From positions 50,302 to 114,301 of the forward strand of contig CAMRAC010000003.1 of NCBI GenBank assembly GCA_947039955.1: DNA of 64,000 nt, written 5' to 3'. The DNA comes from an uncultured Mycoplasma sp. (lineage in GTDB: Bacteria; Bacillota_I; Bacilli_A; Mycoplasmatales; Metamycoplasmataceae). Shown here one piece after another: positions 31,086-41,385 of the stretch. Every line of letters begins with the position of its first letter. The stretch's first letter is position 1. The notes below the pieces were generated by a model. The model was not told the origin of the DNA. It did not search any database and was given only the letters and a program-made list of their open reading frames with translations. A program made the translations under genes and the position numbers.

Positions 31086-31961
31086 TTAGAAAAATAAGAA
31101 TCTAATAATTAAAATTATTCCAACAAAAGTTAATATTGTACTGAAGACTCCGCCACTCCTCTTAATTCTAGTGTTATTACTATAATGAGACTTAACCTTT
31201 ATGTCATCAGGTGCACCATCAAATATTTCTTCAAATTTTGTCAATACTTTAAATACATCACTTGAAACCAGTAAGAAGTCATACATTGAACTTGCATCAT
31301 CGAATATATTTTCTTCACTGATTAATTTAATCATTCAATTATAACTTGCTTGAGAAGCTGTTTTATCTGACGGAACACTTTCATACATTTTTTTCAATGA
31401 AACTTTCATGTCATAAATTCTATTTCTTTGGGCAGAATTTTTATCTACTTCTTTACTCAAAGATTCTTTCATACTTTTTATAAAATAGTTTGAACAGAAC
31501 GCCTTAAATATCTTTGAAGCATTTTGATTTTTCAACATATCCATCGTTCCTTTTCCTCCAGATCAAAATGAAAGTCAAAAATAAGCATATGCAGACGCCA
31601 CTTCTTGTTCTGTCTTGAAATTATTTTTTATTCCATCAAAAAAATATATGTCACTTGTTGAACTAGAAGTAAACATTTGGTGCAGAATGCTGTAATCAAT
31701 TTCCGAAGACCCCGAATTACTTTGATAATTACCTGAATTGTTATTAGAACCACTCTTTAAATGATCATCATAATTTTTTCTTGAAGTTTCATCGCTCAAT
31801 ATTTCATAAGCAGTTGAAACTTCTTTAAATTTTTCTTCAGCGTCTTTGTCCTTGCAAACATCGGGGTGATACATTTTAGCTTTTGCAAAATATGCCTTCT
31901 TGATTTCTGATTTATCAGCCTCTTGTGAAACTCCTAGGATTTTATAGTAATTTTTATTCAT
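31086..31961 (-). CDS. Tail-anchored J-domain protein
   Basis: A DnaJ-type co-chaperone that would recruit and stimulate DnaK. The J domain is N-terminal ([20 protein letters not shown]) with the essential HPD at residues 32-34 and [15 protein letters not shown] at the end. There is no Gly/Phe or zinc domain, so it is a class III J protein. A Ser/Asn/Gly linker leads to a helical ~170-residue domain and a C-terminal hydrophobic helix ([19 protein letters not shown]), giving 291 residues across UGA codons. The C-terminal anchor places the J domain at the membrane. Its message appears leaderless (TATAAT-N6-ATG, 31973-31968). M. pneumoniae uses J-domain proteins such as TopJ in its attachment organelle; a similar role with the neighbouring Asn-rich protein is possible. 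Confidence 0.88.
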
Positions 31962-32005
31962 ATTAGAATTATAAATTAATAATCAAAAATAAATCTTTAA
32001 TGATT

Positions 32006-32040
32006 AAAAAAAATAGACATATTAATAAATAGTCTATTTT
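32006..32040 (-). terminator. Terminator of the P-type ATPase gene
   Basis: AAAATAGAC (32010-32018) and GTCTATTTT (32032-32040) pair around a 13-base AT loop. Read on the minus strand the stem is followed by a T-run. Confidence 0.7.
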
Positions 32041-32065
32041 AATTATTTGTTTAATGTGCAAATGA

Positions 32066-35053
32066 TTATTTTTTGTTTAACATATTTTTGAAACGAGGAT
32101 GTTTGAAGATTGGTTTTTGAATCAACTCAAATCTTGTAATAACTTCTGAAGTTTTTTTAGCAAAGAATTTATGTTCAATGAATTTTTCTAATTCTAAAAT
32201 GAAGAAAGGAATAACTCCACCAGCTAAACCAATTAAATAAATTGATCAGTGTGCTAAATCACCTTGTTTGTTTCCGCCAAAGATTTGTGAAAGTTGTTCT
32301 GCAGAAATTATTGAAGTATCAAGTTTAAAATCTGGTCTCTCAGCAAATACAGAAGAAAGTTGAGGAACTGTGATTGCCAAAGTAATAATAATGAATGATA
32401 CAAATGAAGCTAAATAAACTCATTTGTTTTCATCAAACTTTGTTTTGAAAATTGAAATTGATGAAGACATACTAATTGATTTTAAAACTCCACCAATAGT
32501 AATTGTCATAAAGGCTGCAATTGATCCATAATAAAATCTTAGTCCAGGAGCTCCGGTTATGATAGCGATATATGAACCTAATCCATAACCTAAGATTGTC
32601 ATAGTTCCACTTACAATTCCAGAAAATAATATTTGGAACAATAATCTATCTGCTAGCAATGATTCAAATTTAGATCTAGGTCTTTTATCCATTAAGGACG
32701 AAGTCGTTCTCTGCGTTCCGAGCGCAACACCAGGGAGACTTTCAATAACAATATGATTCAACAATATTTGAATGGTTGTTAGTGTTGTTTGGAATTTAAT
32801 ATTTTTATTTAAATAGTCAACATCAGATTGATCGAATTTGATTCCGCCATATTCTCCAACAACTAATTTACCTCAACCCATAGCTTCAAAAGCTATATAG
32901 AAAACAAACATACCAATAACAATAGAAACTATTCCTGCGATATTTGAACTTAAAAGGAATTTAACTATTCTTCTTATATTGTCGTAAATACTTCTACCTG
33001 ATTTAACTGATTCAACTATTGTAGCAAAGTTATCATCAGTTAAAACCATATCAGCTGCGCCTTTTGAAACGTCTGTTCCGGTTATCCCCATTGCACACCC
33101 AATATCTGCAGCTTGTAATGCTGGAGCATCATTAACTCCATCACCAGTCATGGCAACAACTTGATCTCTTGATTGTCAAGCTTTTACTATTCTTATTTTA
33201 TTTTCAGGAGACACTCTTGCAAAAACAGAATAATTTTCTATGTTAGCATTTAAGTATTCATCTGATAATTCATCTAACTGAACACCGGTGATTGCCAATT
33301 CATCATCTAATCTCATTATCCCTAAGTTTTTTGCTATAGCAACAGCTGTGTTAAGGTGATCTCCTGTAATCATAACTGGTTTAATTCCAGCAGCAACACA
33401 TTCTTCAATAGATTGTTTAACTTCAATACGTGGAGGATCTATCATTCCGATAAGACCAATAAATGTTAAATCTTTTTCAACAACATTAGGATCTAAGTCA
33501 TCTAGTTTTTTTCCTTTAAAATCTTTAACAGCAATTGCCAATACTCTTATAGCATCATTACTTCATTCATCATTGATTCTTGAAGCTGTTTCTGCATCAA
33601 AGTTTTTACATCTTGCAAACAATACATCTGGAGCACCTTTGACAATAACCATTTTTTTATTATCAATCTCATTAATAACAGTCATTAATTTACGGTCTGA
33701 ATCAAAAGGAATATTACCTATTCTTTTATTTTCTAGATTTCAAGCTTCATTTGAGAAACCTTTATCAAGAGCTAAATTAATAATCGCTATTTCAGTAGGA
33801 TCACCAATCGAAGGTTTTTCATTACGCACGTCACCTTCACCAACTATACAATCAGTACACAATGAAGCTGCTTTCAATAAGAAGTTTTGATCATCGTTAA
33901 ATGTTACATTTTCAACATCTTGTGAATCAGAATTATTTGTTCATAATTTCACAATAGTCATTTTGTTCATTGTTAATGTTCCTGTTTTATCAGAACAAAT
34001 AACTGCTGTAGAACCAAAAGTTTCTACTGCTGCAAACTTCTTGATAAGACCATTCTTTTCAGACATTCTCTTAACACCAATAGCTAATATAATATTAACA
34101 ATAGCATTTAAACCTTCTGGTATTGCTGCTGCTGCTAAAGAAACCCCTAATAATAATGAAGGCTGGAACGCTTCCATTCCATTAACAATAACTCCTTCAA
34201 TAACAAATAGAGAAAATAGGAAAGTACAAATTGTAATAGTGATTCCCATAATTCCTAAAATTAAACCCAGCTTGTGTAGTTTTAATTGTAGTGGTGTCAT
34301 TCTTGAAGATTTAGAACTTAACAGAGAAGCAATCTTTCCAATTTCAGTTCTGTTACCAATTCCTGAAACGATTGAATAACCACGACCATTTATTACATCT
34401 GTACCAGAAAACAATTTATTAACTTGTTCTCCAATAGGTAGAGTATCTTGTGTAATGGCATTTGCATCTTTAATTATTTCCGAAGATTCACCAGTCAAGA
34501 CACCTTCGATACATTTTAAATTAACTGAAGAATAAAGAATTGAATCAGCAGAAATAGCATCACCAGCTTCAACTAAGACAATATCTCCAATAACAATCTC
34601 ACTTGAAGCAATCATTACTATTTTTCCATTTCTTAAAACTTTAGCTTGAGAAGTAGTCATTTTTTTAAGTTCTGATATTGCATTATTAGACTTATGTTCC
34701 TGAATAGAACCAAACAAGGCATTAATTAAAACAATTGAAATTAAAACAAATGCTTGAATATAAGTAATTAACAATCCAGGTTGGTTGGGATCAATAACAT
34801 TATTATAAATAGATAAACCTAAAGATAAAAATCCTGAAGTTAATAACAAGATAGGCATTAATTCAATCAATTGATGAAAAAATAAATAAGCGAAGCTTTT
34901 GCTCTTCATTTCTTCTAAAACATTTGATCCAAATTTTTCTCTAGACTTAATTACTTCTTCATCTGTTAACCCCGTCTCTTTATTGGTATCAAGATAGTTT
35001 TCTATGTCAGCGAATTTGTCTTCGCTAGTTGGTTTTGTTTTTTTTATTTTCAT
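32066..35053 (-). CDS. P2-type cation-transporting ATPase (Ca2+-type)
   Basis: Ten-helix cation pump of the SERCA/PMR1 group. Reading UGA as Trp unites five frames into 995 residues. The N-terminal cation ATPase domain has [18 protein letters not shown]; the actuator has VLTGESSEI; the M4 motif is [22 protein letters not shown]; the phosphorylation site is [12 protein letters not shown] with Asp355; the nucleotide domain has [15 protein letters not shown]; the hinge is [16 protein letters not shown] in M4 fits Ca2+ pumps, though Na+ or Mn2+ transport cannot be excluded. AAGGCG precedes ATG and TATAAT lies at 35092-35087. Confidence 0.92.
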
Positions 35054-35237
35054 ATTTCGCCTTGTTATTAGATTTATTTAAATAAAATTATAGTACTTTA
35101 TTATATAAATGTTTTTAAATATCAAACTTAGAGACCAAAAAGACTTAAAATTTAATGTTTTTGATATTTTATTTCCTTATATTTTCAATATGTTATTATT
35201 TATATTAATAAAGCAATCACTTATTAATAGGAGAAAT

Positions 35238-36068
35238 ATGTTAAAACTAGGATCTCACATCTCATTCAAATCACCTAATTATTTAGTAGGAGCAGTTGAA
35301 GAAGCTATTTCTTATAATGCAAACACTTTAATGATTTATTTAGGTGCCCCTCAAAATACTAGACGAACAGATGTTGAAAAATATAAATATCAAGAATATC
35401 AAGAAAAATATTCTAAAGTAATAGATGCAAAAGATATTGTTGTTCATGCTCCCTATATTGTTAATCCATCGAATCCTGAAAAAGCAGAATTCGCAGTACA
35501 ATTTCTAACCGAAGAAATTGAAAGAATGAATTACTTTGGAGCCAAATATTTAGTACTACACCCTGGAGCTTCATTGAAATTCGGAAAAGATGTTGGACTT
35601 GAAACATTAATTAATTCATTGACACAAATATTATCTCAAACAAAAGATGTTGAAATAACTCTAGAAACAATGTCAGGTAAAGGAACTGAAGTTGGTTCTA
35701 ATCTTGAAGAATTAGAATATGTAATCCAAAAGGTAAATAATCCTAGATTAGGAATATGTTTGGATACTTGTCATATTTGAGATTCTGGTTATGACATTAA
35801 AAATGAATTGGACAAATTTATTTCAAAGTTAGAAAGTATGGATTTACTAAAATTAGTTAAAGTGATTCATTTAAATGATTCTAAAAATGATTTATCTTCA
35901 CACAAAGATCGTCACGAAAACATTGGAAAAGGTTTCATCGGAGAAAAAGCTTTGAAGGAATTTCTAAAATCTCCTAAATTTGAAGGTATTATCACAATTT
36001 TAGAAACTCCATGAGTTGATGATAAACCTATTTATAAGCAAGAAATTGCCATGTTAAAAGAAGATTAA
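35238..36068 (+). CDS. nfo: Endonuclease IV (AP endonuclease)
   Basis: Zinc-dependent endonuclease that cuts 5' of abasic sites in base-excision repair. It starts MLKLGSHISFKSPNYLVGAVEEA, and metal ligands occur in VVHAPYIVN, YLVLHPGAS, ITLETMSGKG, ICLDTCHIWDSGYD (the Trp is UGA), VIHLNDSKNDLSSHKDRHENIGKG and TILETPW. 276 residues is normal. I take ATG 35238, after AGGAGAAAT, rather than an in-frame ATG at 35109, which would add 43 non-conserved residues and has no ribosome site. Confidence 0.96.
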
Positions 36069-36117
36069 TACTTAAATAGCAAAGAAAAAGAATTGCATTT
36101 AACAATTCTTTAACATA

Positions 36118-36203
36118 TGGTGCCCGAAGAGGGACTCGAACCCTCACGAACTAATGCTCGGCAGATTTTGAGTCTGCTGTGTCTACCATTTCACCATTCG
36201 GGC
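36118..36203 (-). tRNA. tRNA-Leu (anticodon CAA)
   Basis: The minus strand folds as a class II tRNA: acceptor GCCCGAA/TTCGGGC, anticodon stem GCAGA/TCTGC with loop CTCAAAA (anticodon CAA, reading UUG), a long variable arm, T arm GAGGGTTCGAGTCCCTC, and an encoded 3' CCA (36118-36120 complement). It lies alone between nfo and secG; tRNA genes can serve as integration sites but no att-like repeat is seen here. Confidence 0.96.
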
Positions 36204-36370
36204 TTATTTCATAAATAATTATAAATTAAAATTCTTAACTTTTACAATAATATATAATATTTAAATTCAAAGGAACTGGTATTTTAACAATTATCAATAT
36301 CTTCATATTCTATTTTCTATTTTATTTGTTTAAAATTGTTATATAATTAAAAGAAAAATTAAAGGAAACT

Positions 36371-36619
36371 ATGACTGCAACAATTCTAATGATAATCTTG
36401 TTAACTATATCTGTTTTCCTTATATTTATTGGTTTTTTAATGGCGCCAGATTCAAACTCATTTTCAGGGGCTTTAGTTGGTTCTTCTGACTTAGAGTTAT
36501 TTAACGTTTCTAAAGAAAAAGGATATAAATTGTTTCTAAAATGATCAATGATAATCAGTGGTATTATATTAATAATAGTTGCTGTAGTAGTAAGAATTTA
36601 TGTGAATATAGATGCTTAA
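36371..36619 (+). CDS. secG: Preprotein translocase subunit SecG
   Basis: Small non-essential subunit of the SecYEG channel. The 82-residue protein has two hydrophobic helices (ATILMIILLTISVFLIFIGFL and WSMIISGIILIIVAVVVRIYV) joined by a polar loop with SGALVGSSDLELF, the SecG pattern G-g-l-x-G-x-S/A. AAAGGAAA precedes ATG. The stop overlaps the rnr ATG by eight bases; secG-rnr-smpB-ssrA is a classic Firmicutes order and is preserved here. Confidence 0.92.
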
Positions 36620-38690
36620 TGTTCAAGACTTAAAAGAATTTATTGAAGACCGTAACGAAGTTACTTTTATTGATATTGCAAAAACTTTTAGGGTACCAGT
36701 TGCTAAAAACAAAGAACTAACAATGTTTTTAAATTCATTAATTAAAGACGGAATAATTATGCAGACCTTTAAAAAGAATTTTTTTATTCCAGTCATAATT
36801 GATAAATTTATCACTAAAATAAAAATGAACCCTAAGGGTTTTGGTTTTATTGATATCCCAGGAAAAGATTCTGCCTTTGTTTCTTCAAATAATGTTCATG
36901 GTGCCATGGATGACGATGAAGTAGAAGTTATCATTATGAATGACACTGTTAAAAAAGGTTCTTTAATAGCTAGTGTTATAAGAATTGTTAAAAGAAAAAA
37001 TGATTTCATTTATGGAAGCATCAAAAAAAACGGAGAATACTTTGACTTCACTCCTTTAAACACTAAAATAAAAAATAGATTTAGATTTATCAATAAAGAA
37101 ATGTTGCAAGACGAAACTTTTGTAAAAGCTAAAATACAAAGCATTAACAATGATCATATATTGCTTGAGATAACTAAAGTTATATCTAGTATTTATACAC
37201 CTTATGCAGATATAAACTTAATTCTTGAATCAATGGAAATTGATGATGAATTTAATCCACAAGTTTTAGAAGAATCAACAAAGGTTCCGCAAACAATTGA
37301 GAATATTACTGAATTTGGTCGTATTGACCTTAGAGATAAAATGATTGTGACTATAGATGGTGAATCTACAAAAGATTTTGATGATGCAATACATGTAGAA
37401 AAATTAAAAAATGGAAACTATAAATTAGGTGTTTATATTGCTGACGTCGCTTACTACGTCCAAGAAGGAAGTGCTATTGATAAACAAGCATTTTCAAGAG
37501 CTACATCTATTTATTTAATAGACAAAGTAATTCCAATGTTGCCAGAAGTATTATCAAATGGAATTTGTTCTTTAAACCCTCATGTAGATCGTTTTGTTTT
37601 AGCTCTTGAATTAGAAGTTGATAAATTTGGTCATGCAATTGAGCATAAATTATTTCCTGCAATCATAAATAGCAAACATCGTTTGACATATAATCAAGTT
37701 GCTGAATTCACAACTAATGAAGAAATTAACAAAGATAGCACTTTAGTAAATATGTTATCTGAAGCTTATGAACTTTCTACAATACTTTCTAAGAAGAAAG
37801 TATTAGAAGGTTATATTGATTTTGAAATAGAAGAACCTATTATCAAATTGAATGACAAAGGACAAACAGAAAGTATTTCAATCAGAAAAAGAAAATCATC
37901 TGAAATTCTAATTGAAAACTTTATGGTTTTTGCAAATGAAACAGTTTCGAAAATTGTAAGTGATTTAAAGGTACCAAGTATTTATAGAATTCATGAAGCT
38001 CCAAGTGTGGAAAAATTAACTTTGTTACAAGACATTATTAACATCTTAAAAATTGATGTTAAAATACCTGATTCAAATAAACCTGTTGAATTTTCAAAAG
38101 CAATAAAAAAAATTAAAAACATTAGGTTTGATGACTTAATTAAAATATCTTTACTAAGAACTATGCAAAAAGCAAAATATGATTCTAATAATGTTGGTCA
38201 CTTCGGTTTAGCTTCTGAATATTATTCGCACTTTACATCTCCTATAAGAAGATATCCTGATTTAGTTTTACATAGAATAATTTGAGAAGTAATAATTAAG
38301 AAGAATAAAACTTACATTGATGAAATAGGAAGTAGAATTGATTTAATATGTAGTCAATCTTCAAAACAAGAAGAACTAGCTGTTTCAATTGAACGTAAAA
38401 TTTATGATGTTAAAAAAGCTGAGTTTTATGAAGGTAAAATTGGGAACATTCAAACAGGGATGATTGTTTCAATTAAGAAGTTTGGAATGTTTATTGACTT
38501 TGAAGATAAAGTTTCTGGTTTTGTTCATGCAACAAATATTCCACAAGGACCTTACAGTCTTTCAAATAATGGATTGCAATTATTTAACGACCATCACACA
38601 TACACTGTTGGTGATATAGTTTCTGTAAAAATAATATCTATTTCTAAATTAGAAGGTAAAGTAGATGGAGTATTAGTACCAACTAAATAA
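36612..38690 (+). CDS. rnr: Ribonuclease R
   Basis: Processive 3'-5' exoribonuclease; with tmRNA and SmpB it degrades messages from stalled ribosomes. Order of domains: N-terminal winged helix (LKEFIEDRNEVTFIDIAKTF), cold-shock domains (GFGFIDIPGKDSAFV), the RNB catalytic domain with VTIDGESTKDFDDAIHVEKL (Asp ligands of Mg2+), YIADVAYYVQEGS, YLIDKVIPMLPEVLSNGICS and HFTSPIRRYPDLVLHRII, and a C-terminal S1 domain (GMIVSIKKFGMFIDFEDKVS). 692 residues, one UGA at 38284. Overlaps secG; the smpB gene follows after 71 bases. Confidence 0.97.
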
Positions 38691-38761
38691 AGTTCTAGAT
38701 AAAGATATATAAAAGTATATATCTTATTTGTGATAAAATAAAGTTGTTAAAATGAGTTCAA

Positions 38762-39190
38762 ATGTCCAAAGTTATAAGTAAAAATAAAATTGCAAATTTT
38801 GATTATGAAATAGTTGAAAAATATGTTTGCGGAGTGTCTCTATTAGGTTGAGAAGTTAAATCTATTAGAGCTAATAATGTAAATTTAAAAAATTCTTTTT
38901 GTTCATTCTTGAAAGATGAGCTTTTCGTCTCTAACATGCATATATCACAATATATGCTAGTTGTTGGCGATGAAACCAGAGCAAGAAAATTACTTTTAAA
39001 CCGAAGTGAATTAAACAAAATTTTAACAAAACAACAAAGATATAAATACTCAATCATTCCTTTAGCACTATTATGAGAAAAGGGAAATATCAAACTTGAA
39101 ATCGGTCTTGGAAAAGGTAGAAATAAAGCTGATAAAAGATCTTACATAATTGAACGCGATGAAAAGAAAAGATTAAAAAGTATCTTGTAA
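38762..39190 (+). CDS. smpB: SsrA-binding protein SmpB
   Basis: Partner of tmRNA in ribosome rescue. The 142-residue sequence has NFDYEIVEKYVCGVSLLGWE with UGA Trp, VKSIRANNVNLKNSFCSF, and the C-terminal LGLGKGRNKADKR region expected from SmpB (here IGLGKGRNKADKRSYIIERD), whose tail probes the empty mRNA channel. TAAAAT lies eight bases before ATG and no ribosome site is present, so the message is probably near-leaderless unless it is read from rnr. The stop is five bases before the tmRNA 5' end. Confidence 0.95.
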
Positions 39191-39195
39191 AACAT

Positions 39196-39577
39196 GGGGA
39201 TGTAAAGGATTCGACAGGCTTGAAGCTTGTTATTCTGCAGTAGTGTGGTAGACTATAAATACTTAGGCTTTTTTATAAACGGAAAAGAACAAACAAATGA
39301 AGATTACTCAAACATTGCGTTTTCTTCAAACCAATCAAATCTAGTATTCGCTTAATTTAGCAACTAGTTGTTATTATTGCTTTCCTTGGCTTTAATAATA
39401 TTATTTTAGGATATGCGGGTGGATTTGATTAAAGCCCAAAGAATTTTTAATCAACCTCTTCTAATTAGCTTTGTTTATTTAAAGATTAGAAAGTTGTAAT
39501 ATATAAATAACCTAAACTGTAGACGAATAATTTTGTTTTTCTCTTGGACCCGGGTTCGACTCCCGGCATCTCCACCA
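39196..39577 (+). ncRNA. ssrA: tmRNA
   Basis: One-piece transfer-messenger RNA. The 5' end GGGGATGTAAAGGATTCGAC and the 3' end GGTTCGACTCCCGGCATCTCC with encoded ACCA form the tRNA-like domain (T loop TTCGACT). A tag frame can be read that starts GKEQTNEDYS and ends SNQSNLVFA before TAA at about 39353-39355; the resume codon would be GGA, as I recall for M. mobile, whose tag also ends SNLVFA. Pseudoknot-rich sequence follows the tag. Directly downstream of smpB. Confidence 0.95.
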
Positions 39578-39618
39578 ATGATTTTAAATCACCAAGATAT
39601 TTATTAAATTAAATAAAT

Positions 39619-39648
39619 AAAACACTCTTTTAATGGGAGTGTTTTATT
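39619..39648. terminator. ssrA/rarA intergenic terminator
   Basis: AAAACACTC pairs with GAGTGTTTT around a short T-rich loop, followed by ATTTT. It terminates ssrA and also overlaps the 3' end of convergent rarA (stop at 39644). Confidence 0.75.
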
Positions 39649-40873
39649 TTGATCATTTATTACTATTTCAAATCTCTGTCATTTTTTGTTCCAATTTACT
39701 ATCTTTGTTAAGTTCATAATATTTGTTATGTTTGATTTCATTAGGAAGATATTGTTGTTGGACTCATGAGTTTTTAAAGTCGTGAGGGTACTTGTAACCA
39801 ACGATACCTAATTTAGCATGTGATTTATAACTTTGGTCTCTTAAGTGGGTTGGAACGCGATATAACTCCCCATTTTCAAGACTTGAGAGAGCTTTATTAA
39901 TTGCCAAGTAAGCAGAATTGGACTTTGGAGACAAACACATCTCAATAACTGTTGTTGCTAAAATTTGATGTGCTTCTGGAAAACCAACCTTGACCACAGC
40001 ATCCATAGCAATAACAACCCTTGGAAGAAGTGTTGGATTAGCAAGACCGATATCTTCATATGCTGAAGCGATGATTCTTCTTGAAATAGAGATTAAGTCA
40101 CCAGCTTTGATTAAACGAGATAAATAATAAATAGCTCCATCAGGATCACTTCCACGAATTGATTTATGGAAAGCCGATTGAAGATCATAAAACTCATCTC
40201 CATAATTTGCTGAGAGAGAAGAAGTTAATGGACTTATTTCATCTAAGATTTCTTTTGTTATTTCAACATCTTTATACAACGAACCAATTACATCTAATGT
40301 ATTAATAGCTTTCCTTAAATCACCATCTGTGTTTAAGGAAATAATCCCCAAAACTTCTTTATCAATATTTATTTTTAGCTTTGATGATATTTTAACTAAA
40401 CCTTCTAAAATCTCATCTTTGTTTAATTGTTTTAATTGAATAATTTGGCATCTACTTCTGATCGCTGGATTAACAACAAAGAATGGATTTTCTGTTGTGG
40501 TTCCAAAGACAATTAAATTTCCTTTTTCTAAATAAGATAATAATATATCTTGTTTATCTTTATTCATTCTATGAAACTCATCGATGATAATCACAAAGTA
40601 ATCATCACCAACATGTTTGGATAATAATTTATCTAAATCATTTTTCTTATTGATTGTCGGATTGAATAAAGCATATTCAACATCCAAAGTATTAGAAATA
40701 GATATTGCCATTGATGTTTTACCGGTTCCTGGAGGTCCATAAAAAATACAAGAAAACAATTTTTGATTCTCAATCATTTTTTTAATAATGCCGTTTTTAT
40801 TCAGTAAATGAGATTGACCGATTATGTCGTCAATGTTTTCTGGTTTTAGATAATTGGAAATAAGTTTATTCAT
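39644..40873 (-). CDS. rarA: Replication-associated recombination protein A (MgsA/RarA)
   Basis: AAA+ clamp-loader-like ATPase acting at stalled replication forks. Walker A GPPGTGKT lies at residues 46-53, Walker B is IIIDEFHRMNK, sensor 1 is FGTTTENPFF, and the tetramerisation/MgsA_C region has GSDPDGAIYYLSRLIKAGD, RRIIASAYEDIGLANP and GVPTHLRD-like RVPTHLRDQSYK. Three UGA Trp near the C-terminus must be read through, giving 409 residues. The message starts with TATAAT-N6-ATG (40885-40880), so it is leaderless. It is the last chromosomal-core gene before the accessory island. Confidence 0.95.
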
Positions 40874-40879
40874 ATTAAA

Positions 40880-40885
40880 ATTATA
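40880..40885 (-). promoter_or_regulatory. Leaderless-type promoter of rarA
   Basis: Minus-strand TATAAT with exactly six bases to the ATG at 40873-40871 and no ribosome site. Confidence 0.65.
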
Positions 40886-40931
40886 TATTTTTAACTAATA
40901 TTAAAATCAATATAGTTAATAATAATTAATA

Positions 40932-40958
40932 AAAACAACTGCTTTAAAGAGATGTTTT
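40932..40958 (-). terminator. Imperfect hairpin at the left edge of the island
   Basis: AAAACAACT and AGATGTTTT can pair with one mismatch; on the minus strand the stem is followed by TTATTAATT. It lies downstream of the surface-protein pseudogene. It matches 22 of 27 bases of the hairpin at 62615-62641, at the other edge of the island, in the same orientation. Confidence 0.4.
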
Positions 40959-40984
40959 AAATTATATTCACTATTGCAATATAA

Positions 40985-41385
40985 TTATCTAATATTTCTA
41001 TTTCTTCTTACTTTTATAACAATTCCAGAAGAAATAATTACAAGTGATGAAACCGAAATAAGTGTAATTATTCATTAGTTATTTTGAGTTCAAAAATCTC
41101 CTTCGCCTGGCAATGGTTTAAAAATATTTTCATCATCTATAGTTGGAGGTATTTTGTCAATAATTTCTTCATCTATTTCAGGTATTGGTAATCCACTGTT
41201 TTTTGATGAATTGTTAATTGTAAGATTATAAGACTTTTTGAGAATTTTAGATGTATCAGTTTTGACTTGATAGATTAGATATTGTAAATTAACTTTGTTA
41301 AGAAATAACTATTAGTTAAAACTAAAACAGAATCAATAGTTAGAATTGATATACTTGATAATAATAATTCGGATTTTATTTTCAT
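40985..41385 (-). pseudogene. Remnant of a surface-protein gene (5' and 3' pieces)
   Basis: The 5' piece is a 36-codon signal-peptide-like frame (ATG 41385, MKIKSELLLSSISILTIDSV, TAA at 41275). The 3' piece (41257-40985) reads, in another phase, KILKKSYNLTINNSS, then IPPTIDDENIFKPLPGEGDF, an in-frame TAA, and WIITLISVSSLVIISSGIVI with RRNRNIR before the final stop. That end matches the C-terminus of the intact giant protein at 52535-56941 (NNLWWIITPIVIASTILVV, RKNRQVR). Most of the middle is missing and the stop falls just before the membrane helix. The 5' piece lies inside the duplicated block, so it occurs again at 42336-42446. Confidence 0.8.

Noticed and set aside
35109..35237. Upstream in-frame ATG extending nfo
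   Set aside because: The added residues are not endonuclease IV-like and lack a ribosome site, whereas ATG 35238 follows AGGAG and starts at the conserved residue block.
36118..36203. tRNA-Leu as a possible integration site of the island
   Set aside because: It lies more than 4 kb from the island, with intact core genes between, and no partial tRNA copy was seen at either island edge.
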